From CAYPAU01 sp964408825 (GTDB taxonomy: Bacteria > Patescibacteriota > Microgenomatia > Levybacterales > UBA12049), in contig CAYPAU010000003.1 of the NCBI GenBank assembly GCA_964408825.1, forward strand, positions 1 to 64,000: DNA of 64,000 nucleotides, given 5' to 3'. Within the stretch, counting starts at the first letter, position 1. The number at the start of each line of letters is the position of its first letter. The notes under the pieces are model-generated. The model ran no database searches, was not told the origin of the DNA, and saw only the letters and a program-made list of their open reading frames with translations. The position numbers were made by a program, and so were the translations under genes. Positions 35,367 to 43,095 of this stretch are shown here, one piece after another.

Positions 35367-35606
35367 ATGAATAAGAATGCTTCATCTCAACTTATTGAGG
35401 AGATAAATTCTGCATTGAAAAATTTGATGTGGGGAAGCATTGAAATTTATGTTCAGGACAATGTAGTCACCCAGATAACTGTTAAGAATATCAAAAAGAC
35501 AAGAGTTTCTACAAAAGATGAAAGTAAACAGTTAGAAAATAGTAAGAAAGAAAAACAGGTATTGACAAACCAGAAACACATAAATATACTTACAAATATA
35601 GACTAA
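35367..35606 (+). CDS. YezD/DUF2292-family small protein
   Basis: 79 aa. The N-terminal half IEEINSALKNLMWGSIEIYVQDNVVTQITV fits the short DUF2292 pattern (a helix, then G-S-I/V-E-I, V-x-D-x-x-V-x-Q-I). The second half is a Lys/Ser-rich tail. It starts 3 nt after the preceding stop. The function of this family is unknown; in other bacteria it occurs near sulfur-assimilation genes, which are not present here. Confidence 0.6.
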   Translation: MNKNASSQLIEEINSALKNLMWGSIEIYVQDNVVTQITVKNIKKTRVSTKDESKQLENSKKEKQVLTNQKHINILTNID

Positions 35607-35625
35607 TATAACAAGCTGACCGCAA

Positions 35626-35764
35626 ACGGAGGCTTTTTCACCCAATCTCGCCATAGGCGGATTGGATGGAGGAGCCTCCGTTTTCGTTTCAAAACGAAAA
35701 CGGTGCACGGAAGTGCAACCCTCTCGCCTTAGGCGAGGAAGGAAAACTTAAATGAAAGGGGGTG
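35626..35764 (+). promoter_or_regulatory. Structured 5' leader with competing terminator/antiterminator stems
   Basis: ACGGAGGCT (35626-35634) pairs with AGCCTCCGT (35673-35681) around an inner stem CCAATC-CGCC/GGCG-GATTGG and is followed by a U-rich stretch: a terminator form. CCGTTTTCGTTT (35678-35689) can instead pair perfectly with AAACGAAAACGG (35692-35703), which uses the same bases. Then come a GGAA-capped hairpin TGCAC/GTGCA, a CTCGCC/GGCGAG hairpin, and a strong RBS (AAAGGGGGTG) 11 nt before ATG 35776. Confidence 0.6.
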
Positions 35765-35775
35765 AATACTAAATA

Positions 35776-37011
35776 ATGGACTACAAAAGAAAAATAGGTA
35801 CAGCAATTGCAACCGGAGCGCTTTTACTAAATGCATTTGCACCACTCGCGTTCGCAGAAACAACCATTACTATAAATGGTAATGGTGCAGGATCCAATAA
35901 CGATGTCAATGCGGATTTCAGTCAGTCAACAAATGTATCCCAAAATAATGATGCAAAAGTTAACAACGATGTCAATGTTGATGCTGACACTGGACACAAC
36001 GATGCTAACAACAACACCGGAGACGGTGATGTCTCAATAGATACTGGTAATGCTGAAGCAAACGTTAATGTGACAAACTCACTTAACGCCAACTCGGCAA
36101 ATGTTGACTGTTGCCAAACAGGAGATACAACCGTTAAGATTTCAGGAAACGGAGCAAACTCTGATAACACTGTTAATCTTGATATGAACTCTGACATAAA
36201 TGTTGACCAAGATAACAAAGCAAAAGTTAACAACAATGTCAATGTTAAAGTGAGTTCTGGAGAAAATGACGCAAATGGCAACACTGGAAATGGTGGTGTT
36301 TCTATAACTACCGGAAATGCCAAAGGCAATGTTTCACTCTCAACAGCAGCTAACTTCAATCACGCAGTGGTTGGAGGAGGTAATGGAGGCGGAACATTAA
36401 GTCTTTGGATAACCGATAACGGATCAAATACCGACAATGATATAAATGCAGACCTTGACAGCGATCTTGATATCGATCAGTTCAACAAAGCAAAAGTTAA
36501 CAACGATGTCAATGTTGATGCTGACACTGGACACAACGATGCTAACAACAACACCGGAGACGGTGATGTGATGATCGACACAGGAAATGCTGAAGCAAAT
36601 GTTAACGTTGACACAATGGTCAACTTCAACCATGCTGACGCAGACTGCGGATGTCTATTCGGTGATCTTACCGTTAAGGTTGACGGCAACGGTGCCAATT
36701 CTGACAACAGTGTAAATGTGGATCTAAATTCTGATCTAAATGTTGACCAAGATAACAAAGCAAAAGTTAACAACAATGTCAATGTTGATGATCTAGACAC
36801 AGGTCAGAATGACGCCAATGGAAATACATCTGGCGGAGACGGCGATCCGTCTATAACAACCGGTGACGCTGAAGCAAACGTTGATGTTTCCACATCAGGA
36901 AATGTTAATAGTTATGGCAGCGATTGGGACTGGGACTTCCCAGACTTTGATTTAGGCTTTAACTTTAGTTTTAGCTTCAATCTTGAAGATCTGTTGGATG
37001 ACGTAATGTAA
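35776..37011 (+). CDS. Secreted Asn-rich repeat protein (four ~80-residue repeats)
   Basis: 411 aa. A signal peptide (IGTAIATGALLLNAFAPLAFA) is followed by four units of about 80-90 residues. Each unit runs NGNGxxSxNxVN, VDQxNKAKVNN, VNVxxDTGxNDAN, NTGxGDVxIxTGNAEANV. The alternation of small, Asn and Val residues suggests a beta-solenoid or curlin-like fibre; this is inference. No membrane anchor or sorting motif; the C-terminus is acidic and aromatic. Two Cys pairs (DCC, DCGC) lie between units. Strong RBS and a structured leader point to high, controlled expression. It is the first of four related proteins around a sortase. Confidence 0.75.
   Translation: MDYKRKIGTAIATGALLLNAFAPLAFAETTITINGNGAGSNNDVNADFSQSTNVSQNNDAKVNNDVNVDADTGHNDANNNTGDGDVSIDTGNAEANVNVTNSLNANSANVDCCQTGDTTVKISGNGANSDNTVNLDMNSDINVDQDNKAKVNNNVNVKVSSGENDANGNTGNGGVSITTGNAKGNVSLSTAANFNHAVVGGGNGGGTLSLWITDNGSNTDNDINADLDSDLDIDQFNKAKVNNDVNVDADTGHNDANNNTGDGDVMIDTGNAEANVNVDTMVNFNHADADCGCLFGDLTVKVDGNGANSDNSVNVDLNSDLNVDQDNKAKVNNNVNVDDLDTGQNDANGNTSGGDGDPSITTGDAEANVDVSTSGNVNSYGSDWDWDFPDFDLGFNFSFSFNLEDLLDDVM
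35953..36569 (+). repeat. Perfect 80-bp direct repeats within the Asn-rich gene
   Basis: 35953-36032 and 36490-36569 are identical over 80 nt; a second pair (36197-36246 and 36737-36786) is identical over 50 nt. Both pairs are ~540 bp apart, so a two-unit block was duplicated. Confidence 0.85.
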
Positions 37012-37069
37012 TATGTTTGTAGTGAAGTCATATCTGGCACTTAGGGATGAATAACTACAAAAAAGAAAA

Positions 37070-37130
37070 AATTTAAATTTTAAATTTGAATTTTAAAAAG
37101 ATAAAAAAAGATTTAAGATTTAAAAATATG
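37070..37130 (+). repeat. Heptanucleotide-periodic AT-rich tract upstream of a repeat-protein gene
   Basis: AATTTAA, ATTTTAA, ATTTGAA, TTTTAAA and, a little later, GATTTAA, GATTTAA, AAATATG continue in 7-nt steps to the ATG at 37128. AT-only composition makes this weaker than the other tracts. Confidence 0.4.
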
Positions 37131-39290
37131 AATAATTTAAGAAAAATATTGGTAATAATTTTAGCTTTACACCTTCTATTTGGGAGTATGTCTTCTGTCT
37201 TGGCAGAGGAAATATCGCCTTCGCCTACACCAAGTGAAAATACGCAGATACAAGATCCTTCGAGTCCTCAAGATCCCGAAGATTTACCCGATGAAGAAAT
37301 TACTCACGGTTCAGGGAGAAATGATCCTGATAACCCTGGAGAGCCTTTAGGTTCAGGGAGAAATGATCCTGAGCCCACGCCAACTCCGGAAGTACAGGCC
37401 TCTCAAAGCGGAACATCGTCGGATGGGAATGTAGGAGATACATTTATAGACACGGGGAATGCAGATAGCAATGGAAATATATTCAATACTGCAAACTCCA
37501 ATCTTTCGGCAGGTGCCGGCTGTTGCGGTGGCAGTGGAGTAGCAGTAGTTAATGACGGTAACGGAACAGGTTCGACAAATACCGGTTCTGCCACGGTTTC
37601 TGAGAATAACACGACAAATCAGACAAATAGTGCAGCCGTTAATAACGGATTAACAGGGGCAAGTGTCACAGGCGGGAATTCAGCGTCCGCAAACACAGGA
37701 GGGGATTCTTTTATCGATACGGGGAATGCTTCAACAACAGGGACAATTATAACCTCTGCAAACACAAATATAGATGGTGTAACAGTTGCCGAGTTTAATA
37801 TAGTAGATGATCATGTTGGAGATTACATACTTGATTTTGCTGCAAGTTGCGTGTCAGGATGCGACGGATTTACGGGTCTTGCACAAAATTCAAATAACGG
37901 AGCAGATTCAACTAACGATGCTACTATAAATTCCGATACGCAAAATACTACAAATCAGACAAATAACGGAACGGTTAACAACGATCTTTATCTGACAGCA
38001 GATTCAGGGAATAAAACCGCATCGGGAAATACAGGTGGGGATTCTTATATTACAACAGGTGATGCTTCGGTCACGGGAAATGTCTTAACACTTCTAAATA
38101 ATAATCTTTCAGGGAATGTAATACTTGGAGTAGTAAATATTTTTGGAGATTTGATAGGGGACATAATTCTTCCCGAATCGGCTCTTGATGCCTTTTTCTG
38201 TGCAACCTGCGGAGGAACCACAACCTTAGTAAATTCGGGAAACGGCTCAGATTCGGACAATACTGTCTCATCTGATCAAACAATTATTGATGCGATAAAT
38301 CAGGTAAATATAGCAGATATCGACAATAATTTAATTCTAACCGGTAACACGGGTGGTAATTCGGCATCAGGGAATACCGGAGGAGACGTTTACATTACTA
38401 CGGGCAATGTAGATGTTACTGCTCAAGTGCTGAATATTGCAAATAACAATCTTATTGGAGGAAACTGGTGGCTTGTAATTATAAATAGAGCGGGGCAATG
38501 GATAGGACAAATTGTTGGAGCGCCTCAGGGTGCAAATTTTGCAGGATCTTCGGGGACTGAGTTTGCGGTTGATGAAAATGGGGAGATAACAGCGATAAAT
38601 TCAAATAATGGTGAGGGATCGACGAATGATGCGAAAGTTTATCAAAGTACAAAGGAACGCATAGATCAGACAAATAACGCGGATGTTAATAACAATATTT
38701 ACCTTTCAGCAAACACTGGTAAAAACTCAACTAATGACAATACAGGAGGAGACAATTACATAACAACGGGAGATGCAAAGATAGTTGCAAACTTAGTAAA
38801 TTTTGTTAATAACAATATTGTAGGCGGAAGACTTCTGGTAACCTTCGTTAATGTTTTTGGAAATTGGATGGGGGATTTTGTGACCCCAGGAAGTCATAAA
38901 GAGAATAATTCCAACCCTTCGGATTTGGGAAGCGCGGGAATTGGAGGAATACCATCGTCTGATTCTTCGTCCTCAAATAACGGTTCGTCAGGAGGATCAG
39001 GTGGATCGGCAGGAAGTAGTTCAGGGAGTGTTTCAAGTAACTCCGTGCCATTTGTCGGAGGAGTTTTAGCTGGCGCAGTTCAAAGAGGCATTCTTGCAAT
39101 TGCTACGGAAACCTTACAAGATTCTGATAACGCTCAAACATTAGGAGTAAATACTTCAGGAAAAGAAGATCCTAAAAAAGTAAGCATTAATCTTGCATGG
39201 GCACTTTTGGCTTTACCTTTTATACCCTTGGCATATATTGCAAGAAAAAGATTTATGGGATATAGATTAAGGAGAACGGACCATGTTTAA
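37128..39290 (+). CDS. Large surface-anchored Asn/Thr-rich repeat protein
   Basis: About 720 aa from ATG 37128; the longer frame from TTG 37086 lies in a repeat tract. Signal peptide (ILVIILALHLLFGSMSSVLA), a Ser/Pro/Asp linker with a duplicated GSGRNDP motif, then five units with the sister signature: NNTTNQTNSAAVNN, SASANTGGDSFIDTGNAS, and so on, each ending in a hydrophobic strand pair (NIFGDLIGDIILP). After a Ser/Gly linker comes a membrane helix (AWALLALPFIPLAYIA) and a basic tail RKRFMGYRLRR. It resembles a membrane-anchored fibre. No LPxTG. Confidence 0.72.
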   Translation: MNNLRKILVIILALHLLFGSMSSVLAEEISPSPTPSENTQIQDPSSPQDPEDLPDEEITHGSGRNDPDNPGEPLGSGRNDPEPTPTPEVQASQSGTSSDGNVGDTFIDTGNADSNGNIFNTANSNLSAGAGCCGGSGVAVVNDGNGTGSTNTGSATVSENNTTNQTNSAAVNNGLTGASVTGGNSASANTGGDSFIDTGNASTTGTIITSANTNIDGVTVAEFNIVDDHVGDYILDFAASCVSGCDGFTGLAQNSNNGADSTNDATINSDTQNTTNQTNNGTVNNDLYLTADSGNKTASGNTGGDSYITTGDASVTGNVLTLLNNNLSGNVILGVVNIFGDLIGDIILPESALDAFFCATCGGTTTLVNSGNGSDSDNTVSSDQTIIDAINQVNIADIDNNLILTGNTGGNSASGNTGGDVYITTGNVDVTAQVLNIANNNLIGGNWWLVIINRAGQWIGQIVGAPQGANFAGSSGTEFAVDENGEITAINSNNGEGSTNDAKVYQSTKERIDQTNNADVNNNIYLSANTGKNSTNDNTGGDNYITTGDAKIVANLVNFVNNNIVGGRLLVTFVNVFGNWMGDFVTPGSHKENNSNPSDLGSAGIGGIPSSDSSSSNNGSSGGSGGSAGSSSGSVSSNSVPFVGGVLAGAVQRGILAIATETLQDSDNAQTLGVNTSGKEDPKKVSINLAWALLALPFIPLAYIARKRFMGYRLRRTDHV

Positions 39291-40428
39291 AAAGATTTTT
39301 AAAATTGCGTTGTATACAGTAGCTTTGGGTTTTGTGTTTGTTCCATCTGTTTTAGCAGATGAAATTATTGTGTCAGGAAACGGTGAGGGTTCAAACAGTT
39401 CGGTTTCGGTAAGCTCAAATAATTCTACAAACGTCACTCAAACAAATGATGCAACTGTTAATAATGATGTTAATCAAGACGCAAATACGGGCGATAATTC
39501 TGCATCCTCAAACAATGGCGATGCTTCTATAGAAACTGGTAATATAACGACTACAACCAATATTGATAACGAAGATATAAATACAAACATAGACAATAAG
39601 GCGGGGTGTGGGATTTGCGGCGGAGGAGAATCTAATGTTAGCATTTCGGGTAACGGTTCTAATGCCACAAATAGTATTAATTTAGGAGTAAATAATGATA
39701 CTAATATAACTCAAACCAATTCAGCAAACCTTAATAATAACGTAAGCGTAAATGCAAATACGGGAAGAAATTCTGCAAATAATAACAACGGAGATGTAAG
39801 AATTGAAACCGGAAATATAACGGCTATAACTGCGATTCTTAACAAAAGTATAAATATTAACATTGATCCTATTTTAAGCCCTCTAGGGTCCTTATCTATA
39901 AGTATTTTTGAAAACGGTGACGGTTCGGTAAACGGCATAGTTTTGTATTTCGGGAATAAACTTGATTATAACGGTTCAAATACTGCAAATATAAACAATA
40001 AGGTAGTACATGACTTAAATACAGGAGGAAACTCAGCAAACGGGAATAACGGAGCTGTTCTTATTGCAACCGGAGACATCGTAAGCGTTGTTACGATTGG
40101 AAACGAGGGTATTAATTGCAATGCTTTTAATTCTCCGACTTCTTGCTTGCCGCAAGGAGAAATAATTCCGCCTCCTGGTGGTGGGGGTCCGGTTATTCCT
40201 CCTTCGGGAGAAAATCCTCCGGTGAGTCCTCCTTCTTCCGCGCCTTCTCCAACTTCAGTCGGAGGACCGGGTGGACAGGTATTGGGAGCTGCGATCGGAG
40301 CAGTACTTCCTGTTACGGGAAATTATCTTCTGTTGCTAATGACAATCTTTTGTCTTACAATGCTACTGGCAGGGTGGTATTTGCGCTTTGGTTCTGATCC
40401 ATCCCCACCTCTTTATGCAACCATCTAG
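39283..40428 (+). CDS. Asn-rich repeat protein with LPVTG sorting signal
   Basis: 381 aa. Signal peptide (FKIALYTVALGFVFVPSVLA), three units of the shared repeat (SGNGEGSNSSVSVSSNNSTN, TGDNSASSNNGDASIETGNI; SGNGSNATNSINLG; then a degenerate third), a Pro/Gly-rich linker, and at the C-terminus LPVTG, a hydrophobic helix (YLLLLMTIFCLTMLLAGWYL) and a short tail with one Arg. This is the classical order for sortase cleavage at Thr-Gly. It overlaps the upstream anchored repeat protein by 8 nt and the sortase gene downstream by 14 nt, linking substrate and enzyme in one operon. Confidence 0.8.
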   Translation: MFKKIFKIALYTVALGFVFVPSVLADEIIVSGNGEGSNSSVSVSSNNSTNVTQTNDATVNNDVNQDANTGDNSASSNNGDASIETGNITTTTNIDNEDINTNIDNKAGCGICGGGESNVSISGNGSNATNSINLGVNNDTNITQTNSANLNNNVSVNANTGRNSANNNNGDVRIETGNITAITAILNKSININIDPILSPLGSLSISIFENGDGSVNGIVLYFGNKLDYNGSNTANINNKVVHDLNTGGNSANGNNGAVLIATGDIVSVVTIGNEGINCNAFNSPTSCLPQGEIIPPPGGGGPVIPPSGENPPVSPPSSAPSPTSVGGPGGQVLGAAIGAVLPVTGNYLLLLMTIFCLTMLLAGWYLRFGSDPSPPLYATI

Positions 40429-40969
40429 AAAACTTTTGGGAAACGCCTTAATGGCGTTTTCTCTTTTATTGCTCCTTTTTATTTACTATCCTTTAATACA
40501 ACTCTATCTTTTTCCGCAAAAACCCAATCAGGATATTCTAAGAAGCGATTTTTATATTCAAATTCCCAAAATAAACGTTTTGTCAACCGTTATTCAAGAT
40601 GTAAACCCTTTCAATGAAGATGAGTACAGAAGGCAATTGCAAAAGGGTGTTGCCCATGCAAAAGGAACATTTTTGCCGGGTGAGGGAGGGTCAAGTTTTC
40701 TCTTTGCCCATTCGTCAGACCTTCCGTGGAGAATCACAAGATATAACGTTTCCTTCTTTAGATTGCCGGAGCTTAAAAAGGGGGATGATGTAATAATAGG
40801 TAGGAAAGGTAAGATTTACAAATACAAAGTAACAGATGTGAGAACAGTTTGGCCGAATGAAATAAATTATCTCAGGGACACAAAAAAAGATCAGCTTATT
40901 CTTCAAACCTGCGTGCCCGTAGGCACCGCTCTTCAAAGGTTTTTGGTTTTTGCAACTCCTATCAAATAA
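40415..40969 (+). CDS. Sortase family transpeptidase
   Basis: About 184 aa from ATG 40415 (an in-frame ATG at 40388 is also possible). N-terminal membrane helix (LMAFSLLLLLFIYYPLIQLY), then the sortase beta-barrel: FYIQIPKINVLSTVI, the catalytic His in SFLFAHSSD, the catalytic Cys in LILQTCVPVG, and Arg in GTALQRFLVFA. Sortases cut surface proteins at LPxTG-like motifs and join them to an amine. It is compact, without the extra domains of pilus sortases. The adjacent LPVTG protein is the obvious substrate. What nucleophile is used in a CPR envelope is unknown. Confidence 0.85.
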   Translation: MQPSRKLLGNALMAFSLLLLLFIYYPLIQLYLFPQKPNQDILRSDFYIQIPKINVLSTVIQDVNPFNEDEYRRQLQKGVAHAKGTFLPGEGGSSFLFAHSSDLPWRITRYNVSFFRLPELKKGDDVIIGRKGKIYKYKVTDVRTVWPNEINYLRDTKKDQLILQTCVPVGTALQRFLVFATPIK

Positions 40970-40973
40970 AAAA

Positions 40974-41132
40974 CCATCCTGAGCAAGGCGGATGGATCGT
41001 CTTCGCCAAGCCAGTTTGACCTAGGTGTCAATAGAAATCCACCGTTCGGCTGAGCTCACGGCCGAAGCCTCCCAGGTGGACTAGGGGAGTGTCTCGTGAA
41101 TAAAAAGCCCCTACATTTCTGCAAGGGCTTTT
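40974..41132 (+). ncRNA. Multi-hairpin region ending in a terminator (candidate structured RNA or repeat cluster)
   Basis: Successive stems: CCATCC/GGATGG (40974/40990), TTGAC/GTCAA (41016/41027), TCCACC/GGTGGA (41038/41075) enclosing CGGC/GCCG, then AAAAGCCC/GGGCTTTT (41103/41125). The last can terminate both the sortase operon and the opposite gene at 41150. Parts resemble the TTCGGC...GAGCTCA repeats common in this group, so it may be repeat-derived instead of an RNA gene. Confidence 0.4.
41103..41132. terminator. Bidirectional terminator
   Basis: AAAAGCCC and GGGCTTTT form an 8-bp stem that ends in U-runs on both strands, lying between convergent genes. Confidence 0.7.
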
Positions 41133-41149
41133 CGAAGCAGTCCCAAGCC

Positions 41150-41497
41150 TTATGGTGTCGGAGGAGTAGCCGTATTTGTGTTTCCGGAAACTGTTATGGT
41201 TATCGTAGAAGTTGTATTTCCCGTATCGATACTCACTTCTCCGCCGTTTGTCGTATTGTCGTTCGCGTCATTTAAGCCCGTATTCTGAACGACTGTGACC
41301 CTGTTTCGTACTGTAGCAGTATTTCTCTGATTTACCGTAAGTCTTCTTTCAACTCTTATCCTGCATCTGTTTGTTGAGTTGTTGCCGTTTCCTCGAATAG
41401 TGCAGGTTTGATCTGCAAAAGCAGCAACAGGCAGAATTGCTCCTGCGACCAAGGATCCCGTAATTAATGCTGCCGCAATTCTTTTTTTAATTCCCAT
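41150..41497 (-). CDS. Secreted single-unit member of the Asn-rich repeat family
   Basis: 115 aa. Signal peptide (AAALITGSLVAGAILPVAAFA), then one copy of the unit seen in its neighbours: IRGNGNNSTNRCRIRVERRL, VNQRNTATVRN, VVQNTGLNDANDNTTNGGEV and SIDTGNTTSTITITVSGNTN. Two Cys residues near the start may form a disulfide. Arg replaces many Asp/Asn positions, so it is basic where the 411-aa protein is acidic. A very strong RBS (GGGGAGGTG) precedes the ATG. It could be a subunit or cap that pairs with the acidic fibre; inference. Confidence 0.7.
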   Translation of the reverse strand: MGIKKRIAAALITGSLVAGAILPVAAFADQTCTIRGNGNNSTNRCRIRVERRLTVNQRNTATVRNRVTVVQNTGLNDANDNTTNGGEVSIDTGNTTSTITITVSGNTNTATPPTP

Positions 41498-41513
41498 TTA
41501 TTTCACCTCCCCA

Positions 41514-41547
41514 CTGGGCCGGATGGCCCTCTGGGCCGGAGGCCCCT
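41514..41547 (-). promoter_or_regulatory. Tandem GC-rich hairpins in the 5' leader
   Basis: On the minus strand, GGGCCTCCGGCCC and GGGCCATCCGGCCC lie directly before the GGGGAGGTG ribosome site of the gene at 41497. Two near-identical hairpins in an otherwise AT-rich leader suggest RNA-level control or stability. Confidence 0.5.
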
Positions 41548-41549
41548 AA

Positions 41550-41804
41550 TCAGTTGCCTCCAGCAATTAATTTTTCTATAGATTTTTTCTGTTTCTCCCT
41601 GTGATTTTTAAGACGATATTCAAACCATCTGGCTTCATTTCTAGACCCAAACGATAAGAATCCTATAAGTTCAAATGGCCTTCTAGCTTTCGTTGATAAA
41701 ACTTTGCCAGAATTATGGATAACTAGTCTTTTATGGACGTTATCTGTCTGCCCAATATAATAATTGTTGTCTTTAAGACTTTTTAGCAAGTAAACAAAAA
41801 ACAT
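41550..41804 (-). CDS. GIY-YIG nuclease domain protein
   Basis: 84 aa, the minimal single-domain form. VYLLKSLKDNNYYIGQT carries the GIY-YIG strands (here VYLL/YYIG), followed by the catalytic Arg in VHKRLVIHNSG and the Glu in NEARWFEYRLKNH. These UPF0213/YhbQ-like proteins are probable DNA-structure-dependent nucleases; their cell role is unclear. It lies alone between the surface island and mraY. Confidence 0.85.
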   Translation of the reverse strand: MFFVYLLKSLKDNNYYIGQTDNVHKRLVIHNSGKVLSTKARRPFELIGFLSFGSRNEARWFEYRLKNHREKQKKSIEKLIAGGN

Positions 41805-41832
41805 AATTTTCCGAGCCAGATGGTTTCACTAA

Positions 41833-41860
41833 AAAACCCGCATATCTCTATGCGAGTTTT
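41833..41860. terminator. Hairpin with flanking A and T runs
   Basis: CGCATA/TATGCG with A-rich left and T-rich right flanks, able to terminate transcription on either strand upstream of mraY. Confidence 0.5.
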
Positions 41861-42041
41861 GAACAATTTTATAATGATTTATAAAGTAGAAAATCATATT
41901 TCCTCCGTTTGCGGTCAGAAATATTCTTTCTCTGAGTGGACAGTATCAGAGATTTTGTCGTGGGCAGTCGACAGTGGGTTAATTAAAAAGGATTTAGATT
42001 GTCGTGTCAAGACGGACAAACTAGATAAAACTACTTATAAA

Positions 42042-42071
42042 TTGAATAAAAGTACCCTTAGGTTGTATAAT
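42042..42071 (+). promoter_or_regulatory. Promoter of the second dcw half
   Basis: TTGAAT, 18 nt, TATAAT; the mraY ATG follows 7 nt later. This gives mraY-ftsZ its own leaderless transcript, independent of the mraZ promoter 26 kb upstream. Confidence 0.65.
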
Positions 42072-42078
42072 ACACATC

Positions 42079-43095
42079 ATGGCGCAAACTTTGGGGCTTA
42101 TGCTCCTTTCGATGTTTATCACCTTTGTTCTTCTTGTTCCATTTATAGATTTTTTGTACAAACTCAAATTAAGACGTCAAAAGCAAAAAACAGTAGATAT
42201 TTTTGATAACCCCACACCATTCTTTGATGAATCACACGGATGGAAAGAGGGTACTCCTTTTGGAGGAGGACTACTTATAATAGGTATTGTTACGGCTCTT
42301 TCTTTATGGGCCTATGGACTTTTGGATGTAAGCATAAACGGCTGGGAAGTTTTTGTTCTCCTTTTCACCTTTATATCGTTTGGAATGCTGGGTTTTTATG
42401 ATGATCTTAAAAAACTTATTGGAGCGAACGGAAAGAAAATAGGTTTATTTGGCTTAAGGTTTCGGTATAAATTTTTAATACAGTGGATCTTGGCTTTCAT
42501 CATTTCGGGAATTATTTTTTATCAGCTCGGATATAATTTTATTTTTATAAGGGGTTTTGGTCTTGCTAGTCTAGGCTTACTCTTTATTCCATTTTCTGCT
42601 TTTGTAATAGTTTCATTTACAAATGCTTTTAACATTGCGGATGGGCTTGACGGGCTTGCTCCGGGACTTCTTCTTATTTGTCTTGGTGCTTTTCTTACTA
42701 TCTCGGCGGACCAGCTCGATGAATCTCTCAGAGTATTTACGGCGGTTCTTATGGGAAGTATGGTTGCCTTTCTTTACTTTAATATATATAAAGCAAGAAT
42801 CTGGTTGGGTGACGTAGGCTCTCTTTCTTTAGGAGCCGTTCTTGCAGTTATAGGGCTTCTGACTGGTAAAATTTTGGCTATTGCTTTTATAGGTGGAGTT
42901 TTTGTTATTGAGGTTGGTTCCTCGCTTATTCAGATTTTAAGCAAAAAGTTCCTGGGAAGGAAAATCCTTCCCGTCTCTCCTTTTCATCTCTATCTTCAGA
43001 AAATGGGCTGGGACGAGCCTAAAATTGTAATGAGAGCATGGCTTTTGGGATTTTTCTTTGCGATTTTAGGACTCTTCATAGCCTTTATTAAATGA
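42079..43095 (+). CDS. mraY: Phospho-N-acetylmuramoyl-pentapeptide-transferase
   Basis: 338 aa with about ten membrane helices. GTPFGGGLLI (family GTPTMGG), FLGFYDDLKK-type loop (GMLGFYDDLKKLIG), NAFNIADGLDGLAPG and ARIWLGDVGSLSLGA are the MraY Asp-rich active-site loops; the HHH-like motif region reads SPFHLYLQKMGW. It makes lipid I from UDP-MurNAc-pentapeptide and undecaprenyl phosphate at the inner face of the membrane. Overlaps ftsW by ATGA. Confidence 0.92.
   Translation: MAQTLGLMLLSMFITFVLLVPFIDFLYKLKLRRQKQKTVDIFDNPTPFFDESHGWKEGTPFGGGLLIIGIVTALSLWAYGLLDVSINGWEVFVLLFTFISFGMLGFYDDLKKLIGANGKKIGLFGLRFRYKFLIQWILAFIISGIIFYQLGYNFIFIRGFGLASLGLLFIPFSAFVIVSFTNAFNIADGLDGLAPGLLLICLGAFLTISADQLDESLRVFTAVLMGSMVAFLYFNIYKARIWLGDVGSLSLGAVLAVIGLLTGKILAIAFIGGVFVIEVGSSLIQILSKKFLGRKILPVSPFHLYLQKMGWDEPKIVMRAWLLGFFFAILGLFIAFIK

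Noticed and set aside
36424..36800. Long minus-strand frames opposite the repeat-protein gene
   Set aside because: They arise from the repetitive plus-strand codons and have no start signals.
41820..42206. 128-codon plus-strand frame overlapping the mraY start
   Set aside because: Its second half is mraY DNA in another frame, and its first part holds a terminator-like hairpin and the mraY promoter.
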